NCBI GenBank assembly: GCA_002508705.1
Contig: DAYL01000007.1
Span: 1-36,915, forward strand
Length of the DNA stretch: 36,915 bases
Direction of reading: 5' to 3'
Source: Methanoculleus sp. UBA374
Lineage (GTDB): Archaea; Halobacteriota; Methanomicrobia; Methanomicrobiales; Methanoculleaceae
Under the pieces are notes generated by a model that worked only from the letters and a program-made list of their open reading frames with translations, made no database searches and was not told where the DNA came from. Both the position numbers and the translations under genes were made by a program. Shown piece after piece: positions 1 to 7,041 of this stretch (position 1 is the stretch's first letter; each line of letters begins with the position of its first letter).

Positions 1-83
1 CGGCGATAAAAGGCTGGGGCAAAGGCAATTCTCGAAGAGATAATCATCGAGAGCCCGATGTTTCAAAAAAATAGAAGACAGAG

Positions 84-115
84 TGGACCCGGCGGGATTT
101 GAACCCGCGGCCTCT
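84..115 (-). repeat. Duplicated 3' fragment of tRNA-Ala
   Basis: These 32 bases are identical to the 3' end (T arm and acceptor 3' strand, including the discriminator base) of the complete tRNA-Ala at 242-273, in the same orientation. No matching D arm or 5' acceptor strand lies between the two copies, so this is not a functional tRNA. A copy of a tRNA 3' end just downstream of the intact gene is the usual mark of integration at a tRNA gene, but only 126 bp separate the copies. It may be the scar of a deleted element, or the remains of a second tandem tRNA-Ala gene. The identity is seen directly; the origin is inferred. Confidence 0.85.
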
Positions 116-126
116 CTGTCCCGACC

Positions 127-173
127 GAAGGGGCTGCGCCCCTTTCGCAGACCCCCGGCGACCTGCGGTCGCC
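127..173. repeat. Two adjacent short hairpins with TGC loops
   Basis: AAGGGGC (128-134) pairs with GCCCCTT (138-144), and GGCGACC (157-163) pairs with GGTCGCC (167-173). Both have 7-bp stems and the same 3-base TGC loop. They lie between the tRNA-Ala 3' fragment and the intact tRNA-Ala. They could be a transcript end or members of a dispersed palindromic repeat family; one window cannot tell. Confidence 0.6.
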
Positions 174-241
174 CATGAAGGTTAACACGCCATAAATCCG
201 ATGATATTTTCTTACAATGTGTTATCAAGAAGAAAGAGGAA

Positions 242-313
242 TGGACCCGGCGGGATTTGAACCCGCGGCCTCTACGTTGCGAACGTAGCGATCTACCCCT
301 GATCTACGAGCCC
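242..313 (-). tRNA. tRNA-Ala (anticodon CGC)
   Basis: On the minus strand the sequence folds as a 72-nt intronless cloverleaf: acceptor GGGCTCG with CGGGTCC, anticodon stem CTACG/CGTAG around loop TTCGCAA (anticodon CGC, reading GCG), T arm GCGGG/CCCGC with loop TTCAAAT, and discriminator A. CCA is not encoded as a full separate triplet. The gene sits 22 bp downstream of the tfb stop. Its 3' end is duplicated at 84-115. Confidence 0.96.
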
Positions 314-335
314 AAGGGTTTGAGAGGATATGAGA

Positions 336-1349
336 TCAGAGTATGATCTCGATATCTAGTTTTTCTGCCAGTTCCTTATATCTGTTCCTGATCGTGACCT
401 CGGTCACGCCCGCAACTTCGGCGACTTCCCGCTGGGTGCGCCGCTCTCCGCCGAGGATGGACGAGATGTAAATAGCGGCCGCAGCGACGCCTGTAGGACC
501 CCTGCCGCTCGTAAGCTCGCGTTCGCCGGCCTGCCGGAGGATCTCGACCGCACGGCTCTGGACCTCACCCTTCAGGTTCAGGCCCGAGCAGAAGCGCGGT
601 ACATAATCGATCGGCGACGTCGGCAGGAGTTTCAAGCCGAGCTCGCGCGAGATGAACCGATAGGTGCGCCCGATCTCTTTCCTCGATACACGGGATACCT
701 CCGCAATCTCGTCAAGCGTCCGGGGGACGCTGCACTGCCGACATGCCGCATACAGCGCCGCTGCCGCGACACCCTCAATGCTCCTCCCGCGGATCAGGTT
801 TTTATCCACAGCGTCACGGTAGACCACCGCCGCGGTCTCGCGCACGTTCCGGGGCAGGCCGAGCGCCGACGCCATCCGGTCCAGTTCCGAGAGCGCGAAC
901 GCCAGGTTCCGCTCGGTTGCGTTCGAGACCCGGATACGCCGCTGCCACTTCCGGAGCCGGTAGAGCTGGGCGCGGTTCTTGCTCGATATCGCCCGACCGT
1001 AGGAATCGCGGTTCCTCCAGTCGATCATCGTCGAGAGACCTTTGTCGTGGATCGTGAACGTCATCGGTGCGCCGACACGGGAGCGCTTCATGCGCTGGTC
1101 GTGGTCGAACGCACGCCACTCGGGACCGCGGTCGATAAACTCCTCGTCAAGGACGAGACCGCAGTTCTGGCATACGAGCTCGGCACGCTCATAGTCGTGG
1201 ACGAGCTGGCGGCTGCCGCACTCGGGACAGACTGTCTGGACACTCTCCTCGGTACGCTTTTTCTCCGTCTCTTTGACTTTCTGCTCCCCTCTCTTCTTCA
1301 GGGCTTCGCGCTGCAACTGCAGCTGTTTCAATTTTTCAACTTCTGCCAT
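336..1349 (-). CDS. tfb: Transcription initiation factor IIB (TFB)
   Basis: The 337-residue product is a full-length archaeal TFB, which bridges TBP on the TATA box and RNA polymerase during promoter opening. An N-terminal Zn ribbon is visible at about residues 41-62 (CPEC...CQNC), followed by the B-reader/B-linker segment and two cyclin-like repeats (about residues 140-230 and 235-330). The second repeat ends in a recognition helix ([13 protein letters not shown]). An extended, Lys/Gln-rich N-terminus precedes the ribbon. The start ATG at 1349 follows AGGTG by a normal distance and lies 11 bp after the gar1 stop, so gar1 and tfb form one minus-strand operon, a common archaeal pairing. Identification is secure. 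Confidence 0.97.
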   Translation of the reverse strand: MAEVEKLKQLQLQREALKKRGEQKVKETEKKRTEESVQTVCPECGSRQLVHDYERAELVCQNCGLVLDEEFIDRGPEWRAFDHDQRMKRSRVGAPMTFTIHDKGLSTMIDWRNRDSYGRAISSKNRAQLYRLRKWQRRIRVSNATERNLAFALSELDRMASALGLPRNVRETAAVVYRDAVDKNLIRGRSIEGVAAAALYAACRQCSVPRTLDEIAEVSRVSRKEIGRTYRFISRELGLKLLPTSPIDYVPRFCSGLNLKGEVQSRAVEILRQAGERELTSGRGPTGVAAAAIYISSILGGERRTQREVAEVAGVTEVTIRNRYKELAEKLDIEIIL

Positions 1350-1360
1350 TGATGATACAC

Positions 1361-1585
1361 CTATTTTGCAAAGATCTTCTCGCCAACCTGCACGGGACAG
1401 CTATTATAGCAGAGGACCACGGCATAGGGAGATGATATATTCCCAAAGATGTCAACTACCTTCCCTAACGGTTTTAACCGGCGATCCAGAGCCTCACCAT
1501 AGAGGCGAGGCAACTGTGCAGCATCACATCGCAAGATTAACAAGCGATTACCGCAAACACTTACAGAACGTCCGATTAACCGCAA
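1361..1585 (-). CDS. gar1: H/ACA RNP subunit Gar1
   Basis: This 74-residue protein matches archaeal Gar1, the small beta-barrel subunit of H/ACA ribonucleoproteins that works with Cbf5, Nop10 and L7Ae in rRNA pseudouridylation. The family core is visible as [18 protein letters not shown] at residues 40-57. The chosen start is TTG at 1585, preceded by GAGGT seven bases upstream; no ATG gives a better frame. The gene leads a two-gene operon with tfb, 11 bp downstream. A TATA-like AATATAAATATG upstream (about 1629-1641) is the likely promoter. The short length is normal for archaeal Gar1. Confidence 0.88.
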   Translation of the reverse strand: MRLIGRSVSVCGNRLLILRCDAAQLPRLYGEALDRRLKPLGKVVDIFGNISSPYAVVLCYNSCPVQVGEKIFAK

Positions 1586-1628
1586 ACTGCAACCTCTAGA
1601 GGGTATTATAGCTGGAAGTATTTAGTAA

Positions 1629-1641
1629 CATATTTATATTA
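1629..1641 (-). promoter_or_regulatory. Probable TATA box of gar1-tfb
   Basis: The minus strand reads TAATATAAATATG in an AT-rich spacer otherwise unlike the GC-rich genes. A TATA box here predicts a transcript start near 1608, leaving a leader of about 20 nt that can carry the GAGGT Shine-Dalgarno before the TTG start at 1585. Confidence 0.55.
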
Positions 1642-1687
1642 ACCCCAAGAGTATAAAAATTTTTTGCTAAATTATAAATACCTCATC

Positions 1688-2332
1688 TCACTTCTGAAGC
1701 AGTTGTTTTCTATCCCGAAAAAGAATTTCCCGCGATTCTGCCTCCGTTAACCCGGCTCCGAGTGCAACCGCCTGTCGCGCTTCCTTTGACAGCAGATCCG
1801 AGGGCGCATGCGTATCCGAATCGACCGTAAGAGGACAACCGGCTTCCCGTGCCACCCGCACCACATGGCCGTTGGTCCGGTTGTGCCCCGCACGGGAGGT
1901 GATCTCAAGCGCTATACCATGCGCTGCAGCCGCGCGGGCATCCTCAACCGTTATAAGCCCGGGATGGCCGAGCACGTCCACGTACTCGCACGTGCAGGCG
2001 GCGTGATTCGTCCCGGGAGCAACCGGCTCCACCACCGTCTCGCCGTGGACCACAACGATATCGGCGCCAAGCCGTTTCGCGTCGCGCGCAAGCGCCGGGA
2101 TCAGGGGTGGGGGGACATAGGTGAGCTCCACCCCGGCAAGCAGGTCCACGCCGTAATATCGCGCCGAATCCCGGATCGCAGCGACAGTCTCCACCAGGTG
2201 CGCGAGGTTTGAGGCATCCGCGTGGTCGGTGATGGCGATGGTGTCGTAGCCGAGCACGGCGGCCCGCCGGACGAGTTCCATCGGGAGGAGTTCGCCGTCG
2301 GAGAGGATGGTGTGCATGTGCAGGTCGTACAT
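1688..2332 (-). CDS. PHP-domain phosphoesterase
   Basis: The product (214 aa from ATG 2332) belongs to the PHP superfamily of metal-dependent phosphoesterases, related to histidinol-phosphatase HisK and YcdX. Visible metal-ligand motifs are YDLHMHT at the N-terminus, AITDHAD near residue 38, GVEL, HGE near residue 95, DVLGHPG, and a C-terminal SDTHAP, all in family order. The substrate is unknown. A longer frame exists upstream, but the start at 2332 is preferred because it places the DLHMHT strand at the N-terminus and follows the srp19 stop by 5 bp, with GGAAGTGA as ribosome binding site. It is co-transcribed with srp19. An AT-rich spacer with T runs follows the stop, fitting transcript termination. 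Confidence 0.88.
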   Translation of the reverse strand: MYDLHMHTILSDGELLPMELVRRAAVLGYDTIAITDHADASNLAHLVETVAAIRDSARYYGVDLLAGVELTYVPPPLIPALARDAKRLGADIVVVHGETVVEPVAPGTNHAACTCEYVDVLGHPGLITVEDARAAAAHGIALEITSRAGHNRTNGHVVRVAREAGCPLTVDSDTHAPSDLLSKEARQAVALGAGLTEAESREILFRDRKQLLQK

Positions 2333-2337
2333 GCCGG

Positions 2338-2610
2338 TCACTTCCGGCGGGCAAGACCGCTTGCGACCTTCCGGATCAGGTCTCCCTTGCTTCCTTCCCA
2401 CTCCGCGACGATCCGGCCTTCGTGTTGCGCCCACCGGGCCGGGTGGTGGCGCTCCTCCACCCGGTGCGGGACCTTCATCCCCTGTAGAATAGTCTCGACG
2501 GCAGAGAGCTCCGGGGATTTCACGCCGAGATTCTTTGCGATGCGACGTCCTTCCCGCCGCGTTAGCGTGACGTCGAAGTAACAGGGGTACAGGATGCGTT
2601 CTGCACTCAT
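2338..2610 (-). CDS. srp19: Signal recognition particle 19 kDa protein SRP19
   Basis: The 90-residue protein is archaeal SRP19, which binds the tips of 7S RNA helices 6 and 8 and primes SRP54 binding for co-translational targeting to the membrane. The family hallmarks LYPCYFD near residue 7 and TRREGRRI near residue 17 are present, followed by the basic C-terminal part. Length matches archaeal homologues. The start ATG at 2610 lies about 27 bp from the centre of a TATA box at 2635-2640, so its mRNA is probably leaderless. It is the first gene of a pair with the PHP phosphoesterase and is divergent from hypB. Confidence 0.93.
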   Translation of the reverse strand: MSAERILYPCYFDVTLTRREGRRIAKNLGVKSPELSAVETILQGMKVPHRVEERHHPARWAQHEGRIVAEWEGSKGDLIRKVASGLARRK

Positions 2611-2630
2611 TGTTGTAGAGTTTGGGTGTT

Positions 2631-2644
2631 AACCTATAAACAGA
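2631..2644. promoter_or_regulatory. Single TATA box shared by srp19 and hypB
   Basis: TATAAA at 2635-2640 is the only good TATA element in the 54-bp gap between the two divergent starts. Its midpoint (2637.5) is 27.5 bp from the hypB ATG at 2665 and 27.5 bp from the srp19 ATG at 2610. On the minus strand it reads TTTATA. This geometry predicts leaderless transcripts in both directions from one element. The spacing is seen; bidirectional use is inferred. Confidence 0.55.
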
Positions 2645-2664
2645 TCATGATCACAGTAATTACT

Positions 2665-3312
2665 ATGCACCATATCGACGTCCATGTGGAAAAGGACATC
2701 TACGACGTCAACAACCGCATCGCTGACGCCAACGCAAATCTCCTGAAGGGTCACGGCATCCGGGCGTTCGACCTCCTCGGCGCCATCGGGTCCGGAAAGA
2801 CCGCCACGATCGAGCGGCTCGTGCCGCTATTCCGGGAGCGGGGGCTCCGCGTCGGCGCCATCGCCGGAGATGTCTACGGCGACGACGATTTCAAGCGGAT
2901 CGTCGCCCTCGGGGTCCCGGCCTACAACGCGAACACCGGAAAGGAGTGTCACCTCGACGCCCACCTGGTGGAGCACGCCATCGAGCACCTGCCGCTCGAT
3001 GAGATCGATATCCTCTTCATCGAGAACGTCGGCAACATGGTCTGCCCGACCGACTTCCGGCTGGGCGCCGAGAAGCGGATCGTCGTCGTCAGTTCCACCG
3101 AAGGAGACGATGTGGTGAACAAGCACCCGATGATGTTCCGTAGCAGCACCATCGGCGTCATCAACAAGATCGACCTCGCCCCGTTCGTCGGTGCCAACCT
3201 CGACCGGATGGAGCAGGACATGCACCGCTATAACCCGGAGATGCAGGTATTCCGGACGAATATGAAGACGGGAGAAGGGATAGACAGGTTGCTGGACGCG
3301 ATCCTCGCGTGA
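2665..3312 (+). CDS. hypB: Hydrogenase nickel incorporation protein HypB
   Basis: HypB is a SIMIBI-class GTPase that delivers Ni(II) with HypA to [NiFe]-hydrogenases. The 215-residue product shows the P-loop GAIGSGKT near residue 38, the switch/Walker B stretch with IENVGNMVCP including the family's metal-linked Cys, and NKIDLAP as the guanine specificity motif. There is no His-rich N-terminal nickel store, as in most archaeal HypB. The ATG at 2665 is chosen over an upstream in-frame start at 2626 because it begins the conserved region and lies at leaderless distance from the TATA box. No other hyp gene is adjacent. [NiFe]-hydrogenases fit a hydrogenotrophic methanogen. Confidence 0.93.
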   Translation: MHHIDVHVEKDIYDVNNRIADANANLLKGHGIRAFDLLGAIGSGKTATIERLVPLFRERGLRVGAIAGDVYGDDDFKRIVALGVPAYNANTGKECHLDAHLVEHAIEHLPLDEIDILFIENVGNMVCPTDFRLGAEKRIVVVSSTEGDDVVNKHPMMFRSSTIGVINKIDLAPFVGANLDRMEQDMHRYNPEMQVFRTNMKTGEGIDRLLDAILA

Positions 3313-3321
3313 TCAGCACGA

Positions 3322-3329
3322 TTAAATAT
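3322..3329 (+). promoter_or_regulatory. Probable TATA box of rps8e
   Basis: TTAAATAT lies in the hypB-rps8e spacer. It predicts a transcript start near 3352, leaving a leader of about 65 nt that carries the GGTGG Shine-Dalgarno just before the ATG at 3419. Confidence 0.5.
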
Positions 3330-3418
3330 CTTCATCTCGAACAGTTATAGCACTTTAACGAGGGATTGCTATCCCGCAACGGGTATTGCGTCCTCAGAGA
3401 GAGTAGTTCGGTGGTTAA

Positions 3419-3796
3419 ATGCAGTGGCAAGGAAGATCAGTACGGAAGCCATCGGGTGGACGCTACCACACCTCCCAGGGCAAGAAGAGATCGGAGATCG
3501 GAAGAGCTCCGGCAGAGACGCATATCGGTGAAGACCGCAAGAAGGTTGTCCGCACCTACGGCGGCAATCAGAAAGTCCGGGCACTCCGGGTAGATTACGC
3601 GACGGTTGCAAATCCTGCAACCGGCGAGACCCGGAAGGCGAAGATCGAGACGGTTGAGGCAAACAGCGCCAACCCGAACTATGTCCGGCGGAACCTCCTG
3701 ACCCGGGGCGCCATCATCCGGACCGAGATGGGGCGCGCGCGGATCGTCAGCAGGCCGAGTCAGGACGGCGTCGTCAATGCCGTCCTGATCGCCTGA
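3419..3796 (+). CDS. rps8e: Ribosomal protein S8e
   Basis: This 125-residue protein is the archaeal small-subunit protein S8e. It begins with the typical MQWQGRSVRKPSGGR and contains the conserved TYGGNQKVRALR (about residues 47-58) and NPNYVRRNLLTRGAII (about residues 85-100). The start is set by GGTGG directly upstream and by the conserved N-terminus. It has its own promoter and ends before an oligo-T run at 3805-3811 that probably terminates transcription. Convergent with the metallophosphatase at 3866-5305. Confidence 0.97.
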   Translation: MQWQGRSVRKPSGGRYHTSQGKKRSEIGRAPAETHIGEDRKKVVRTYGGNQKVRALRVDYATVANPATGETRKAKIETVEANSANPNYVRRNLLTRGAIIRTEMGRARIVSRPSQDGVVNAVLIA

Positions 3797-3865
3797 GATT
3801 CATCTTTTTTCTACGATTAACGCCGGCCTTGCAGCCGATGATGAGATTTTTCACGGAGGCGAACG

Positions 3866-5305
3866 TCATATCGCCGTCACGCTCCCGGAGAGATCGGCGT
3901 TGACGGGACCCCCTGCCAGGCAGCGTTCGAGCGCGTCGACCGCCCGGATGTCGAGGTCCTCCTGGTTCTTCCCGTACTTCCCCGGTACGCCCTGACCGGC
4001 GAAGAACGCGGCCCGGTAAACAGCGTCCGGGTCGAGCCGCTTTCCGGCCGCAAAGAATTCCTGAATCCGAAGTCCGGGCGGGTTCTCGATCTTGCAGTAG
4101 AGGTTGACTCCCGCGCAACGCTTCACGTAGCCGCCCATCTGCTCGTAGGGGTCGCGCGCGAAGGTCCGCTCCAGGCTCTCCTCCATCATTGCCCGGAGTT
4201 CCCGGCCCGTGATCTCGACCGTCGAGACCGGCGGGTTGACCGGGATGATGTTCCAGAGGTCGTTTACCGTGACCGGGCCGGGCGGTACCGGAGCGCCGTA
4301 GCGCCAGCCGTTGGAGAACGCCATCTCGGCACCGGTGGCGGACAGCAGCGCCCGCAGGAGAAGATTGTCCATCGTGGCTTCAAGGACCGTGTTCCGGGAA
4401 AGGCCCGTCCGGGTCTCCCCGACGACCCGGGAGAGGTAGTCGCGGTGCGGGTCCATGACCCGTCCGACCATCTCCTCGACTTCGGGGTGAGGCGGGGTCT
4501 CCTCGCCGACGACGATGAGGTTGTGGTCGAAATGCTTCACCCGCCGGTTCTCCACCGTAAGATCGAGACGCCCGATGAAGGAGCCGTGGCAGCCGGACTG
4601 AATGATGATGGTATCGTTCACGACCACCGGTTCAAAAAGGCGGTTGTGGGTGTGCCCCGAGAGAAGGACGTCGATACCATCCACCTCCCGGGCGAGTTGC
4701 ACCTCCTGGGGGAAACCGAGATGCGATACCGCCACAACGAGATCAACTCCCTCTTCGTCGCGGAGACGGGCGATGTGGCCCGGGAGTTCGGCATTTCCCA
4801 GGGTAAAACGGACCCCTTCCGAGAAGGGCATCGGCATCACCTTATCGACGATTGCGGCCGCGATCCCGATGACACCCACCTGCAGCCCATCTGTCTCACA
4901 GATCCTGTAAGGGGGGAAGATGAGGTCGCCGGTCGCATTGTCGTAGCAGTTGACGGCGAGGACCGGGTAGTCGAGCCTGCGGGCCACCTTTCCGAACTGC
5001 TCCGGGCCGTAGGCAAACTCCCAGTGGGCGGTCATGGCATCGAATCCGAGTGCGTTCAGCACCGGGACAAGCGCTTCGCCTTTAGACCGGACGGCGGGAT
5101 AGGTCCCGTGGATGGTGTCGCCGCAGTCGAACGCGAGCATCCGACCTGGCCGCGCATCGCGGATCTCCTCGATGAGCGCGGCCGCCCGGGCATACCCGCC
5201 CGCCACCCGGTATTCGGGCCGGCCGGCGTCATAGAAGAGTTCCTGGTGCGGCTCCAGATACCCGTGCGAGTCGTTCATCTGCAAGAGCGTAACCTGATCC
5301 GTCAT
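3866..5305 (-). CDS. 5'-nucleotidase/SoxB-like metallophosphatase
   Basis: The 479-residue product has the two-domain architecture of the UshA/5'-nucleotidase family: an N-terminal calcineurin-like dinuclear-metal domain (about residues 1-275) and a C-terminal 5'-nucleotidase substrate domain (about residues 290-470). Metal motifs are visible as QMNDSHG near residue 9, FDCGDTIHG near residue 60, VSHLGF and SGHTHN. The usual GNHE motif is replaced by AHWEFAYG, which resembles the GHWEF variant I recall from SoxB-type proteins. No signal peptide is seen, so it is probably cytoplasmic, unlike most UshA or SoxB proteins. The ATG at 5305 is chosen because an upstream in-frame start would add a non-conserved tail. 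Substrate unknown; nucleotide or sugar-nucleotide hydrolysis is the default guess. Confidence 0.85.
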   Translation of the reverse strand: MTDQVTLLQMNDSHGYLEPHQELFYDAGRPEYRVAGGYARAAALIEEIRDARPGRMLAFDCGDTIHGTYPAVRSKGEALVPVLNALGFDAMTAHWEFAYGPEQFGKVARRLDYPVLAVNCYDNATGDLIFPPYRICETDGLQVGVIGIAAAIVDKVMPMPFSEGVRFTLGNAELPGHIARLRDEEGVDLVVAVSHLGFPQEVQLAREVDGIDVLLSGHTHNRLFEPVVVNDTIIIQSGCHGSFIGRLDLTVENRRVKHFDHNLIVVGEETPPHPEVEEMVGRVMDPHRDYLSRVVGETRTGLSRNTVLEATMDNLLLRALLSATGAEMAFSNGWRYGAPVPPGPVTVNDLWNIIPVNPPVSTVEITGRELRAMMEESLERTFARDPYEQMGGYVKRCAGVNLYCKIENPPGLRIQEFFAAGKRLDPDAVYRAAFFAGQGVPGKYGKNQEDLDIRAVDALERCLAGGPVNADLSGSVTAI

Positions 5306-5413
5306 ACACTTCTCTCGTGACCGGATGCAGGGAAGGAGAGACGGTGCCAAAAACCTTTGCGTCTTCCCGGAGGATCATATCCTTTTTACGTTCCGCAGAC
5401 CTCAATTCTAGTG

Positions 5414-5836
5414 ATGCGCAGGATATACCATCGTTTTCCACAATCCATCGACCTCGATTTTGAACTCGCCCGGCCGTTCCGGGACGTTCTTGCCTGTATA
5501 GCACGGATGCACGACACCCATACGACCGTGCGGGGAGCCGACGGCCTCGTCAAGGAACGAGTTCTCATCCAGATCACGGACGGACGAACGCAATTCCTGA
5601 ATCTCGATGCCCTGCAGCCGCTCTCCGAGAAAGTCAGCGAGATGGCTGACTTCCGGGTCGATCTTCAGAGGACGCTGCTCACCCCCGAAAAAAGGCTGCC
5701 GGTCTCGGAGAGCGTCTTCTTTCTCCGGATTGTCGATAAAGGTCCGGTGACGGAGTGTTACGTGGCGAAGGAAAACCGTCTCGGGGACCTGGACGCGATG
5801 GACCTGCGAAGACTGCTCAAGGGTGCCTGCGAGTGA
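5414..5836 (+). CDS. Conserved hypothetical protein
   Basis: I do not recognise this 140-residue protein. It is probably real: it sits just upstream of, and overlaps by 4 bp (GTGA), a recognisable DUF2240-like gene, and its composition is that of a soluble mixed alpha/beta protein without membrane segments. It begins MRRIYHRFPQ and has a regular hydrophobic pattern through residues 45-65 (KERVLIQITDGRTQFLN). The start is ATG 5414, with a GTG three bases earlier as an alternative; an in-frame ATG at 5357 would overlap the divergent gene's promoter. Function cannot be inferred beyond a likely shared role with the next gene. Confidence 0.7.
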   Translation: MRRIYHRFPQSIDLDFELARPFRDVLACIARMHDTHTTVRGADGLVKERVLIQITDGRTQFLNLDALQPLSEKVSEMADFRVDLQRTLLTPEKRLPVSESVFFLRIVDKGPVTECYVAKENRLGDLDAMDLRRLLKGACE

Positions 5837-6300
5837 GCGTCAAAATTGCGGTTGCCGCGCCGTTCAAGCATATGCACAAGGAACGGCTGCAGAAGAGCGA
5901 GTTCGTCTTCTACATCGCCATCGATCGGAAATGGATGAACAAGGAGCAGGCGAACCACCTCCTGGAGCGGGCGCGGTCAGAGGGGCTCGTCGAGGTGGAC
6001 GGAGGAGCAATCCGGCCGCTCTTTGACCTCACAGAGGTCTCGATACCGCTTGGGTTCAAGCCCACCTCCGATGTTCTCGCCGCCGAGAGCAGCCCTTACG
6101 AAGAGTTGATTGGGCGGATCGCCGCCGCGACCGGAAAGACGCCGCAGGAGGTCGTCGCCGAACTCAACCGGATCGTGACCGACTGTTTCGACGGCAACCT
6201 CCGGGTGGAAGCGGCGGTGGTCATCCTCGCAAAGAAGTACGGGGTGGCGTTCGAGGACAAACTCGCTGCTCTGGAGCGAGCGGTCGAAAAGAAGAGGTAG
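5833..6300 (+). CDS. DUF2240 family protein
   Basis: The 155-residue protein resembles the archaeal DUF2240 family, seen in the N-terminal KIAVAAPFKHMHKERLQKSE and in the following helix-rich segment that reads like a winged-helix fold (about residues 15-60). A linker and a C-terminal helical bundle (about residues 85-150) follow. Members are conserved in methanogens but have no established function. The start is GTG at 5833, whose last bases overlap the upstream stop (GTGA), implying translational coupling. A hairpin downstream (6374-6395) may end the transcript. A nucleic-acid-binding role would be a guess. Confidence 0.78.
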   Translation: MSVKIAVAAPFKHMHKERLQKSEFVFYIAIDRKWMNKEQANHLLERARSEGLVEVDGGAIRPLFDLTEVSIPLGFKPTSDVLAAESSPYEELIGRIAAATGKTPQEVVAELNRIVTDCFDGNLRVEAAVVILAKKYGVAFEDKLAALERAVEKKR

Positions 6301-6373
6301 GCAGCGGGAGGGGCCATCGGAGGGAATATATTCCTTCCCGGGGAACGATATCCCGCGGCGCATCATATCTGGT

Positions 6374-6395
6374 CGGGAGAGACCGACCTCTCCCG
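6374..6395. terminator. Hairpin, possible transcript end
   Basis: CGGGAGAG (6374-6381) and CTCTCCCG (6388-6395) form a perfect 8-bp stem with a 6-base loop between two convergent genes. No clear T tract follows on the plus strand, so the terminator role is tentative. The same spacer holds the palindrome GGAATATATTCC near 6322-6335. Confidence 0.4.
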
Positions 6396-6528
6396 ATACC
6401 GTTCGCACAATCGTCACGCGGTGCAACGGATCGAGAGCATGGTCGGGGGATTTTTGCCTGCAGCTGCAGAGGGTGCGGCCACCCGTGGATATGGGGAGAA
6501 GACTCCCCCGGGACTAGATGGTTCTGGT

Positions 6529-6927
6529 TTATTCGGCCGCCGCTTCGGGCTGGCTGAAATATTCGGCTAAGGGTTTTGAACCGCTCTGTGAAACAGCGGC
6601 GTTGATCTGGACGAAATCGGCGCTGATCTCACTGCCCCGCACCGACTTCCTGCGGCGCTCCCCGTCCATGACCGGGTGGAACCCGACGCCCTCGGAGAGG
6701 AGAAGCTTTCGTCGTGCAGGTCCGGGAAGGTCGCGGCGTGCGGGAATACCGGTCCTGTCCGTGCCGCCGGTGATCCGGATCGTGTAGCCCGCAAGGCCGA
6801 AGATGCCTCCGTCGATCTCGTCGCCGATGCGCTTGCCGATGAGTGACCCCGCAGCGGGGCCGGTTGCATCAACCTTATAGGAACTCCCGGTCTCCGGGTC
6901 TGAGAGGATGATTTTGAAATCTACCAT
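6529..6927 (-). CDS. rps6e: Ribosomal protein S6e
   Basis: The 132-residue product is archaeal S6e, a small-subunit protein. It starts MVDFKIILSDPETG and carries the characteristic IGDEIDGGIFGLAGY (about residues 34-48), ITGGTDRTGIP and GPARRKLLLSEGVGF segments. The ATG at 6927 follows GGAG at good distance. It lies 114 bp downstream of the aIF5B stop on the same strand, and this gap has its own TATA-like CTTTTAATACC, so it may be transcribed separately. The C-terminus is short, as normal for archaea, without the kinase-target tail of eukaryotic S6. Confidence 0.97.
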   Translation of the reverse strand: MVDFKIILSDPETGSSYKVDATGPAAGSLIGKRIGDEIDGGIFGLAGYTIRITGGTDRTGIPARRDLPGPARRKLLLSEGVGFHPVMDGERRRKSVRGSEISADFVQINAAVSQSGSKPLAEYFSQPEAAAE

Positions 6928-7041
6928 GTTGACGACTCCTTCGAAAGTACCTATACAATTTGGGAATATGGTATTAAAAGTCTACCTTTGCGGGGTAGAG
7001 GAGAAATGTTGGGCGGTAGAGACCCTCCACGTTGAAGCGGT

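Noticed and set aside
127..173. A short CRISPR-like repeat pair
   Set aside because: The two hairpins have different stems, only the loop is shared, and there are no regularly spaced repeats.
84..175. A second tRNA with a long intron
   Set aside because: The 3' half matches tRNA-Ala, but no 5' half that pairs with it is found between the fragment and the intact gene.
4445..5320. A 291-codon plus-strand frame within the metallophosphatase
   Set aside because: Antisense shadow of a confidently assigned gene.
5229..5504. A 91-codon minus-strand frame upstream of the metallophosphatase
   Set aside because: It overlaps the likely promoter region and the plus-strand gene at 5414, and does not look like a conserved protein.
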